64,000 nt of DNA, taken from the NCBI RefSeq assembly GCF_051401765.1, contig NC_135071.1:16284961-16348960 (forward strand), read 5' to 3'. The position numbers and the translations under genes are program-made. A model generated the notes under the pieces. That model ran no database searches. It saw only the letters and a program-made list of their open reading frames with translations, and was not told the origin of the DNA. This DNA is from Calliopsis andreniformis (taxonomy: Eukaryota; Arthropoda; Insecta; Hymenoptera; Andrenidae). Positions 1 to 10,725 of this stretch are shown here, one piece after another. Each line of letters begins with the position of its first letter. Within the stretch, counting starts at the first letter, position 1.

Positions 1-2195
1 ACGCTGAAAGCTTCAAAAATATAAAATCGACGTTCGAAATGGACATTTGAGGAATAATATAGTGACGAAAATTGAGAACAGTTCGAACACAAGATATGTA
101 TAGTTCGAGTCATAGGTTTCATGTTAATTATCATAAAACCCCCTAAGAATAATTCCTCACGACTCAAAATTATACATAGATGATAAATTCAAAATAACAA
201 ATGTTCGATAAGACAAGTCGTAAAAATAATTTTAGGCTTGAAAAATTTCGAAAATTCTTATTCAAGTATTTATTAGTAAAAGTACCATTAATTGTATTTT
301 TAATAATACTGAATTCGATTTTACATCACTTAATACACCAATGAAGAAGAGGGTCCATTGATCATCTCTCACCTACGACACGCAACTCCTCAAAAATATG
401 AGTAACCAACGTCGAGATTAACTCGAAGACGGACCCAGCGCAAATGTGTCGGTCGTGCCTCCGCGACGCCCCTTTTATACCCCCACTCGACCTTGTTTTG
501 ATCGAGAATGTCCCAACGACGCTTCCGTCGTCTAGCCTTCCATCGATTTTCATTTATCCGCTCAGACGTGGCGCAAAATAAATTTCCCCATGCCCTCATG
601 CTAATTTTGTCATCGACCGCTCACCCCCTGCGCGACCCACCCCTTGAACAAGACACTTATCTTTATTTATTGTATTTATTAACGAGCAAGAAAGCCCAAT
701 TTGTACAAGAAAAAAACACAATAAAGGATCACAAAAAACGTATACAAAGAAAATCGATATTATACACTATCATGTAGATTCGTACATAGTTAATATTTAA
801 AAATATCAATGCTACTAGTAAAAAAAGTCATCCTGGTTACTATAGTTAATGACCATCAGGCAGATTCTGACGAATGGGTCTAGAAAGTTGAAATTAGATG
901 CAAAGATTGGCGGTCGAAATGAGAGAGGGTGTAAGGTAGCTCTGAAAGGAGCATTAAAATTAATGGAAGAAGTTGTGTAATAGTTTGTGTGCCCATGAAT
1001 GATATTATAAACATTAAACATTAAACATTTCCGTCGTTAAACGTTCACAGTGGCACAGACATGCGACAGGGAGCCATCGAACGAGTTCGTGACCACGAGG
1101 GATAAAGCAAAGGGCGGTCTGAACCGCGACGTAATCGGGGGTGGAATTCCAGCCGCGTGAAATATCAATCTTCGAAGGGGTGGGACGCTTCGACGCCGTC
1201 CACGGCCCGATTTTCTAGAGCAACCGCGGCATTATCGGCGCGGTATGGTTCTAATAGCGTTAGGAAGCCTCCTGTTACCGCCGGAAGAAATTTCGGAGTC
1301 ATCCGGTTCGCGGCAAATGCACAGTATGCAAACCTCTGCCGCGGTGCTTCGTGTGGCCATCGATCGGCCGCCGAATCGACAGCAGCTATTTAATTCATAT
1401 ACGGAGGACGATCGATTCCGAGTTTGGACGTTAAACGAACACGTCCCCCGCGGCGATGTGTGCGGTCTTGGGTCAAATTTGTCTGGATCTAACTACATCT
1501 GTTTAAATTTATCGGGATTAATGTGGATTTAGGGGGACGCGTTGAATAATTATTTGTTGCCCGTGACAAATTGCTCGAGGCGTTGGTATGAGAGAATAAA
1601 TCGCTCTTGAATGTGGCTAAATGTCTGAGCAGCAAGGGACATCGCTTTAGTGTCGTTTTCAGATTTTTTATGGAACTTGGTATATGATTATAGTACAGTA
1701 GTATATCGAATAGAAGAATATTAGACATATAGTTGGTTTAGATTCTGGTATTTATGTTTCAGGGGGTGAAACGTCCACGAAGGTCCACAAAGTTGGGATG
1801 GAAAATGCATTTTCACAAATATCTCGAAATTTATTTACGTCATGTCATTGCTTACTAAAAACATGCATTATGTATTTTTGTGAGGATGTATTTTACTCTA
1901 CTTTGGAAGTGATTTCTACCCCTAGATGTATAGGCGTCCCTGCAGGAAAGATCATCGATCAGACAAGAAATCCTGAAGGCTGGAACCGAGGCATTTCCCT
2001 GGCGGGTCCTTTCATCCCTTTAACTCGATTAAATCGAAGTAGCGATTATCTCGAAACAATCGGCGCCGGTGGTCCCCCACGTTCTTAACAGGTCACTATA
2101 GTCGGTTATAGTAGCGCCGACTCTGTCTGAGGTACGAGCATCGGTGGAAAGGGAGCTGCTGAATGAAGCCGGCTTCAGGGGGGTGTTCCTGCAGT
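1..2195. other. No gene seen
   Basis: AT-rich with a GC-richer patch at about 1080-1480. Only short open frames without recognisable motifs; no repeat array. Confidence 0.5.
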
Positions 2196-2560
2196 ATTGA
2201 TCGCCCCACCCTCGCGCCACGGGACACACAGCGTCCCTCCTTATCCCCAACCCCCACCCCCAGCGCGCTCCGTCGCCTACTATAACCTTATCTCTCCCCT
2301 CCATCGCCTCTCCTCAGCCCGCGCTTCGTTCCGTCACTTTCCCTCGCAGACAGACGCTATCCTCCACCATCACCCTCTCTACCCCCTGCACTCTGTTCCA
2401 ACCCCACGATCTCTTCTTTCCGTCACTTTCATTCTACCCTCAGCTCCCTCCCCCGCGTTCCCATCTTCTCTTCCCTCTTTCACCCTCTACCAACCACCTC
2501 CCACCTGTCCCTCCCCACCCCCAAGTGCGTCCAGGGGCAACTTCCACCCGCGAACGACCA
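2196..2560 (+). other. Pyrimidine-rich tract
   Basis: About 360 bases dominated by C and T on the plus strand, with runs such as CCCCAACCCCCACCCCCAGC. The open frame through it (2197-2610) is Pro/Ser/His low complexity with no conserved motif, so I do not call a gene. Confidence 0.6.
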
Positions 2561-3192
2561 GCCACCCCCTCTCTCAGTGTCAAGGTTGGGTCAGGCTGAC
2601 TCGCGGATGAGGAAACTGGTTTGATTGCCGTCTAGGCACGAATAACAGAGCGTCGATGTCTGTTTGGGAAATCACTCGGTTTCGTGGCTGGTTATGGGGG
2701 TGGGTAGGCTTCTGTCAACAAACACGGCCGCGGTTTTGCGTGGATTCGGGCATTCGGCGCGTTGGCGGCCGAGCAACGCTGCAGTTGCTCGATAACTGGT
2801 CGATAACCGACCGTTTCGTTGACGATGGGTAACGTGGCGGTGGTTTAGAAAGTCACTGGGCTGAGGGGTTAAAGGAGCGACCAGGTAAGCGTGAGATATT
2901 CGGGAGGGGAGTGGGTTTGGGAGGAAATTGAAGGGGTGGTTGGCTACAGATGGAGGAAAATTTGAGACTGATTTTGGATGTTAAAATAAAAAGAAAATTG
3001 AGTATTATCGCGATCGTGGTTTGGCTTTCGTTTGTTAGCACAGTCGAGACCAGTGTAGTTTGCCAAGACTGCTCTCAGCGGATGGTAACAGTCTTTTTAG
3101 AATAAAAATGACTTACATGTTGTGTTCTTGGCTAATGAGGAGAGCTATCCTTTGACCCAATGGATGGGTCATCGGACTCGAATGTGTTATCA

Positions 3193-3275
3193 AAGTAAAT
3201 GTCCCAGAAATGTACCATTTCCCAATACCTGGACATTAATGCTAATTTTAAGAATAAATTCTAATAAAAAACTAG
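3193..3275 (-). mobile_element. Diverged end fragment of the 8646-10027 foldback family
   Basis: AAGTAAATGTCCCAG is followed by a TACCTGGACATTAATGCTAA segment and further similarity. It parallels the right terminus of the large foldback read on the minus strand (AGGTAAATGTCCCAG, then TGTTCCAGTATCTGAACAC, then AACGCTAATTTTAA). Only one end is recognisable, so it is a truncated or decayed copy. Confidence 0.6.
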
Positions 3276-4424
3276 CATTACTAATTAAAGAATATTTTCA
3301 TAAACTAGTATGTTTGGTTACTCTGCTGGGAAATCTATTTTTCGTTTCAATACATATTAAATACTTTACCAACACGGAAGTTACTTCAATTGTTAATCTA
3401 TATTGTATCATTAATCTATTTTACCTCCCCCTCAATTTATTTTTGTATTTTCTCGAGTAACGTCTTCCACGAACATTTCATGTCAGTCTGCGAAAACCTT
3501 TAGGCTCCAGGTGGCAAAGGTTCACCTCGAGGGGAAGAGACACGTAGGCAGCAAGGGTGAATTTTTCGCGTCAATTAACGATTATCACCCCTGTAGGCAT
3601 GGTGATAGTGAGTCGATCGAACGGGGGCTAAATATAATCCTCGGTTCACAGGCACGACAGGAGAGTCGCAGTTACGGTCATCTTCGCGACCATCGATTTG
3701 ATTTATTAACGAGCTGGTTATTAACGGGACAGGCTAGTGAATGAGCTCGGTCGAGTTTTATTTCTTGTGGAAGAGAACGAAGGAATGGGGTTATCTGATC
3801 GTTGAAGGGAGAGATTATCTTGGAAATCGAGGGTCTCCAGTTCATGCCACGTTGGATGAAGATGAAATGTTTTTTCTGGGCATTCTTTCCTTGCAATTGA
3901 ATCGGATGTTTAGATTAGTCTATTTCCCAATAAATACGAAAATTAATTAAGCATCTGAGATACTAGAAAGAAATTCATTGCTTTCTTTTGCTTACAAGTG
4001 CTCAAATAATTAAAAATAATAGTCAAACTGTCGACTATTAAAAACTTGGATTTTCGACTCATATACAGTACTCATAAAATTTTTGAATATTGAATAACTT
4101 GAATAGTGCCAGTTCTAGTTTCGATAACTTCCCCAGGACTCCTCAGGTAGGCTTGCCAACCGTGCACGAAGAAGGGGATAGGAAGGTGGGAGGAGAAGCA
4201 GAGGTGCAAGGAAAAAGAAGATGCAGCAGGGAAGAAGAGAAGGTCAGACGAAAGGGCATGCGGTAAACCGCGTAAAGAGGGTCGTAAAACGTGGAAAGCA
4301 TCCAGTCGATGGTCTGGAGCATCCCCATCGCATCGATGCCCAGTGGTGGTCAAAAGGAACTCGAACCATCACGCCTACACACCCGATCCAAAATGTTAGA
4401 ACACTTTCTTGGTCACATCATACG

Positions 4425-4775
4425 TATTTGGAAAAAGTTCTAAAATCAGTAACGAATCGCACTAAAACGCCTAAAATTTGCATGAAATGTGTCTGACTTA
4501 GATCTCATTCTACTACAGACGTACACTAGTCAGTAGAATAATCAGTCACTAAATCAGGAGAATATGTCTCATGTCAGACATAATAACACAAGTAGAATAA
4601 GTCCCCAGTCAGACACAAAAACCTCAGCAAAACAAATTTCAAATCAGACACAGAGACATAAGTAGAATGAGACTTAAGGCAGACACAGAACAATCATGTA
4701 GAATAGGTCCCAAGACAGATACAGAGAAATAAGTAGAATAAGTACCAAGTCAGACACAGCAAAGTCTCGTCTTAT
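4425..4775. repeat. Foldback-derived element expanded into a minisatellite
   Basis: The left part (ATGAAATGTGTCTGACTTAG, then ATCTCATTCTACTAC) matches the foldback in an Rgl intron at 25622-25655. The remainder is an irregular array, unit roughly 35-60 bases, built around AGTAGAATAAGTCCcaAGTC and AGACACAGa; at least five units can be counted between 4537 and 4765. No gene. Confidence 0.65.
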
Positions 4776-7700
4776 TTTAGCATACGGAATCATCCCTCAC
4801 AATTTTTGATCATTGACGATTTATCTTGCAGTACTAAAGTTCATTGAAAATAATAAGTATCCTAATACTTGTGGACCAAAATGTATATCACTCCTGTTTA
4901 CATTTAGACTTAGAAGAAGCTAAATCACGTCACGTCATATTTCGATACTCCTATAGCATTCTGAAACCTGCATATCGTTGGCTGACCATACACCTTCCGT
5001 TTCTCCTTCCGCAATGGTTCTGCCATGGTTCACTCAACGAGCCCTCCCTTGACCACCACTGCATACAGGAGTTTTCCTGGGTAGCTGGGAATAGAACGGC
5101 CCTTCGAACAACGCTGCGGCGACTGCAGTAACAATATTTCACAAGCCCCTCGGAAAGGGGCATGCCTGACCTCAGTGCACTCTCAGGTGCACCTGGAGGA
5201 GCACGTACGCAGACGTGTACGTGGCTCAGGTGTCTCTGCGAGCATCTCTGTTCGGAGACGAACAAAGCCTCCCGAGTATTTGTAAATATTGAACGAGGCG
5301 AGTTTGAAGGGACTCTGCAGGTGGACAATGTCAGGTGGGAGATGAGGGAATTGAGATACAGGGATTGTACGTATGTATATCTGCACGATTATACATGAGG
5401 CTAACAGAAACAGAGTAACAGATGACTAGATATTTGCCTATGACAATACGTTTTGTAGGGCAGAGAATGCAAGCCAGATCGCCTGGCTAATGGAACACCT
5501 GATAAATAAATAGAAGGTTTACTTTACTTTGCAACACAAATGAATAATTAGGAAGGTAAGTGAGCACTAGTATTAATATATGCGTAAATATTCACTGTAC
5601 GCTTTTCTGTCATACTAATCTTCCATTGTACACGAAGGGTGCTTCACCCGCTAATCTATGAGATAAATTATAATAATAATAATATTACTGATTTTTCACG
5701 ACAGAATTACAAGTTGAAGCACTAATTGAGTCTAGTTCTAAAAGAAATAAATTTGAGGAGTCATAAAAAAGGACGTTCTTCCTGAATCACCCTCAATCTC
5801 CACCATCACCCCGAGCCACCCCGAAGAATTCCAATTCCCCGAAAAACTCGCAGCGAGCAATGGCCAGTAAATTCCCCCGAAATTTTGCAATTTCCCGACG
5901 ACCTCTTTCCTAGCGTGAAATTTCAAATTCCATCGTGAGAAGCTAAAGGACGCGGAGGACGTCGAGAGGGGACGTGCTATACGAAGTCGCGCACTTTACC
6001 GGAAACGAGCGACGCTCGAAATTTATGCTAGCCAGGGAAACTGTATTCTGATCGAGGAAGGGTGCTCCAACACCTAACGCGCAGACGTGCTCCCAAGCGG
6101 CGCTTTAACGCTTCTGAAACGTTATCTCTGGCCTGTTCCAGAGAGCACGCGCCTTTTAAGCGCAACGCCTCGAGAAAAACGTAACCGGAAGCGTGGTAGG
6201 ACGAGCGTGAGCTTGCCGTGGGCCGACTCGGCCCAGATGCATCGAGCTCGAGCGAAACGGCACGTGAAAGTAGGGGAAACACTCGATGCAAATCCTTGGT
6301 ACGCTGATATCACATTAGGATCCTTTGGACTGTGAGATTTTAATTTGGAGGATGCTTTTCAGACGAATTCAATACATTCGGGGGTGTATTAGTTCGCTGG
6401 TTTTTAAAGAAATTCGCCATTTTTTTTAATGTTTGTGGGGTGGTAAAAAGATTTTTTTCGAGATTGAAGAGAATCGCGTGTTATGTGTAGAGTAATGTAA
6501 ATCTTCGAAATATTTTTTTACTGGTCACATGATTGTTTTTAAATGTTAATAATGCAATGAATTAATCTAATAGCCTTGTTAAAAGCTGTCAACCCCATTT
6601 CCGCGAGACGCACCAGAAACAGGACGTCACAGAACGATAACAACGAATTATTGCAATTTAATACAGCACTTAATTAATAAAAGCAGACGTTTCCCCATAA
6701 ACACCGCAAAACGGAAACCGCCTGAAGATACAATCGCAGCGGCATTGCGCAATGAGCGTTGCAAGCACTTAGCTTCGTTGCACAAATCAAGTCGTTATTA
6801 ACTCGGGAAAGGCAATTCGCGGAATTAGCATCGTGCCGAGCAATCCTCGCACTAAACAGCTCCAACGATACAATATGAACCCTCGAGCAAACGTACACAA
6901 CCACGTCATCAGATTGATGAAAGAAAGACCCTAACGAATCTCAGCTACTCAGAGAGAAACTGCAGATAGATCAGTAGACCATCGAATCAGCAAGAAACGA
7001 GGGAGCTAACGAGCCAGAAAATAACAATGGGGAGTCGAGTGGCGATTAGGTTATCAGAAGGTTTCCAGCCAAGTGGGCGAGAAACGTCGCGGAAAAATGA
7101 ACACCAAGCCGGATGACGGCGGGCACAGCCTCCACTTCCGGTCCCGCTCGCGCCCTTTTCCCTCGAGCACAGCTCGCCACGTTTCCGTCTCGTCGAGGAG
7201 CAATTCTCGCCGAGTGGCGGTTCGCTTACTCGGGATTAATTTCCTCCGCGTAACTCGCCACGCGAAATTCCGTGGGTTATGCACCAAATAAACCTAGAGA
7301 GCCTCAGGGGAGCAGCTGGGGATGAAGGACGCCAAGGGCACAGAGATTCAGTAGCGAAATACCGTGGCTCCTCCCCTGCGCCTCGCCCCTTGCCCACTTT
7401 TCCTAGCACGCTTCCTTTCACCCTCGGCGTTCGTGCGATTCGTGCACGACCGCATTAAGAAGTCACTCTGACGTGACTTCGTGCTCGCCACTGCATTGCG
7501 TGGCGACGAGCGTCGCAATGTTGCATATACTGAGACTACACGGCACGCGCGAGGAAAACGTTCGAATTATCACCCTCGGCCGACCGAGGGCCTTGCTGCG
7601 TACGTGTAATGCGGAAAACGCGTGACGAATGCCTCAGAGGAGCTTTCGTTTTTAGTGGCTTCGGGGAGCTCTGTTAGGTTTTCGAGTTCCAGGAGCTTTG

Positions 7701-7904
7701 GTATTCGTGGAATGCGCAGGAGTTCGGTTGGAGGTGGGATAGTTCGGGGAGATTTTAAGCGGGGGTGGGCTTTGAAGCATTTTGGTGGAAGCTGTTTTGG
7801 ATGATGCACGTATTGTGAGGGGGAATTTTTTAACGTAGAAGGGATCGTTGTTGAAATTCTTCGGAGTTTCAATTCTTTTCATGGTCTAAATTTGGAGGCT
7901 CTAA

Positions 7905-8115
7905 ATCTGTAAATTTCCTAGTTTCACAAATTTCTGGATCTTTAAACGTTCAACTTTTCAAATTTTCGAATTTTTAAACATTCAAATATACAAATATTCA
8001 AATGTTCAAAAATGGAAATATTCAAAAACTCCAAAATTTAAAAATACAAAGATTTAAATATTCAACTATTCAAGTCTTTCAATTTTCAAGTTTTCAAATT
8101 TCCTTTACAAATCTA
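7905..8115. repeat. Degenerate 9-mer array (TTCAAATAT type)
   Basis: Loose runs of ATTCAAATA- and TTTCAAATTT-like units, less regular than the 14041 array. No gene. Confidence 0.6.
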
Positions 8116-8645
8116 AAAGCATACAAAATCCTCCAAAGACTCTCCTAATTCACCTCTTCAACCCTATGTACGCCTCAAACCCACAAAATTTTCCATTACA
8201 GCTACACCTTCCAAATGGCCCTTTTACCGCAAAGTAACCCTCAAAAGAACAACCGCAATTGATTCTGTACCAAGAACCGCGCAAACTCCCCCAAAATCCA
8301 CGTCAGAGCAGCATTCGCAAAGCCGACGAATTGTGTCCTCCTTTCCAAAAAGCCTTGTCGGACAGTGGTCTCTACATCTACACCCCAGCAGGGGGCGTGT
8401 AAAAAGTCCTGTCGAACCTGGCCAGGCTTTAAACGGAACAGAGGGATCGAATCCAATTTCCCGTGCCTGTTAGCGTGACGGCATCACGTTTATCTGAGCT
8501 GTTTAGCGTGTGTGCCCGATCAATGGGACAGTTCCGATCCATTCCACACATATAGCATTTAGGTGCCATTGCGAGCTAGCGAGCCAGAATTTCTAGCTAG
8601 AACGAAATTAGAGGAACGAGACTGCTGAACAGAGGGAAATGTATA

Positions 8646-10027
8646 AGGTAAATGTCCCAATACCTGGGTCACCTAAAATGTGAAAGGCCTCAATGAGTGA
8701 ACCATCTTTTTGAATATGTTTACATGCGTCCATGTATTCAAGAATTTCACCCCAGTAGAATATACACTGCTTAAAGAATGATGGCATAGAAAAATTTTGG
8801 GCAAGAATTGATCAACTTTGACCGACGATAACTCCGCGAAAAATCATTGCTGGATCATGATCTTTTTTTTAAATTACAGCTTGAAGCCTTGCCTGTAAGA
8901 TACTATGCCTTTATTTTAAATTTAGTGCACCTATACTACTATAGCGCTTTACATCTGAAGACATGTTTATCGTACTGAAAATTCCAAAATTTGACGAAAT
9001 TCATCGACTTCCTAGAATTTTTTCTGGCAATGCCGTTTACAGCAGCATAAAGTTTGATCCTTCCCCTGTAATTTAAAAAAAAGATCAAGTTTCTACGATT
9101 TTTTTTCGCAAAGTTACAGCGCTTCAAAGTATCCCTTGCGTTTTCATAGCACGTCGGGTAGTGCCAACACATGACAAAATGCAGGGATTACTTTGAAGTC
9201 CTGTAACTTAGCGAAAAAAAATCGTAGCGACTTGATTCTTTTTCTAAATCAAAGGACAAGGATTGAACTTTATGGTACTCTAAACGATATTTTCGAAAAA
9301 AATTTTTCCAAGTCTGTGCATCCCGTCAAAATTGGCAATTTTTAATACGGCAAATTGCAATATTTGTCAAAATGCAGCGACTCGTTAAAATTTTTTTCGG
9401 AGATGCAGTTTGCAGTATCATACAGCTTGAACCTTCCTCTTTAATGTACAAGAAGAATCAAGTCGCTACGATTTTTTTTCGCTAAGTTACAGGACTTCAA
9501 AGTAATCCCTGCATTTTGCATGTGTTGGCACTATCCGACGTCCTGTAAAAATGCAAGGGTTACTTTGAAGTGCTGTAACTTTGCGAAAAAAAATCGTAGA
9601 GACCTGATCTTTTTTTTAAATTACAGGGGAAGGATCAAACTTTATGCTCCTGTGAACAGCATCGGCAAAAAAAATTCTAGGAAGTCCGTACATGTCGTCA
9701 AACTTTGGAATTTTCAATACCATAAACATGTCTTCAGATTTAAGGCGCTATAGTAGTATAGATGTACAAAATTTAAAATAAAGGCATAGTATCTTACAGT
9801 CAAAGCTTCAAGCTATAATCTAAAAAAAATATCATAATCCTGTGATAATTTTTTGAAGAGTTATCGTCAGTCAAAGTTAGCCGATTTTTTCCCAAAATTT
9901 TTCTATATAATTTCTATACAATCTTTTGTTCCTTCATTAGATACATTAGAATTCACGCTAAAAATTAATTAAAATTAGCGTTAGTGTTCAGATACTGGAA
10001 CATAGTCGACTACTGGGACATTTACCT
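8646..10027. mobile_element. 1.38 kb nested foldback element with terminal inverted repeats
   Basis: The ends are inverted copies of AGGTAAATGTCCCA, each flanked by TA, which fits a TA target duplication as in Tc1/mariner-type elements. After about 150 diverged bases the two halves become inverted copies of each other (for example the runs around ATAGAAAAATTTTGGG at about 8786 and its complement near 9900, and TTTGAAGTCCTGTAACTTAG near 9193 against its complement near 9490). The core module, which contains GTAACTTxGCGAAAAAAAAT, occurs four times in alternating orientation, so the element is a palindrome within a palindrome. No transposase frame is visible; the mirror-image 77-codon open frames in the two arms are by-products of the symmetry. 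Confidence 0.85.
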
Positions 10028-10524
10028 TAAATGTGCAATATTAGAGGGAAAAAATCGTGCTTCCTTGATGCAGGGCGTCGCGACGAGGATCAGTTCGCGG
10101 GCAGATCGATGGGCGACACGCGTCGACGGAAATTACGCCACGTTATCGTGAATTACGGTCAGCTGCATTCCGAAAAGGACCTTGGCGATTTTTCTACACA
10201 CGCCGAGCTTTCCAGGGAAACGATTCGACCGTCTCGAGATCGCGGGACGTGGTTGCTGCCTGTTGCACGAACGGTGATGGCGAAGATAGGGCTAATTGTG
10301 CCCTCTTGCTTTGCCCTCTTTTTACTCGCCCCGTGTGACACTCTAATACAACTTGTTTTTCACGAGACCCCGATGGATTCTTGTGATTTTTCTGTTTTAA
10401 GGAAGATACGTGGAAAATCAAAATGGAAATACGTGAATAAGTCAGTGCTCAAAGAAAATTGTTATTAAGTCTAATATTTTTAATTTTTACTTCACTACGT
10501 GGAGCGTCGCTGAAGATACAAGAA

Positions 10525-10725
10525 GACTCATTTGAAGTTTCACATATAATTGTGTATCTCGTAAGCTATAGTTCGTTTAAGAAAATGTTCCAGATAAAAT
10601 GTCCACCTGGAGATAATTTGTGACCATCAAAATGTCTCCCCCGAGACAGGGTGAGTTTTATTTAAAACATTTTTTGAACGAACTATAGTGTAGGAGATAA
10701 TTACATGAGAAACTTCAAATGAGTC
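10525..10725. mobile_element. Foldback/MITE-like element, 201 bases
   Basis: The left arm begins GACTCATTTGAAGTTTCaCA and the right arm is its inverted near-copy ending GAAACTTCAAATGAGTC. Similarity continues inward for about 75 bases through CTATAGTTCGTT. The loop holds a small extra hairpin (TGTCTCccccGAGACA). No coding capacity. It lies 500 bases from the larger foldback but shares no sequence with it. Confidence 0.8.

Larger units (their letters stand above)
2561..8645. other. No gene seen apart from the repeats listed
   Basis: CpG-richer stretches at about 5930-6300 and 7060-7620 hold overlapping open frames on both strands but nothing recognisable. A TAATAATAATAATAT microsatellite lies at about 5672. 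Confidence 0.45.

Noticed and set aside
2197..2610. 137-codon Pro/Ser/His-rich frame
   Set aside because: Pyrimidine tract with low-complexity composition and no motif or splice support.
4330..4375. Possible minus-strand tRNA B box (GGTTCGAGTTCC)
   Set aside because: The flanking bases do not form a T-stem and there is no A box at the right distance.
8939..9753. Two nearly identical 77-codon frames on opposite strands
   Set aside because: They are the two arms of the foldback element read outward; frequent frame overlap with A-tracts and no domain.
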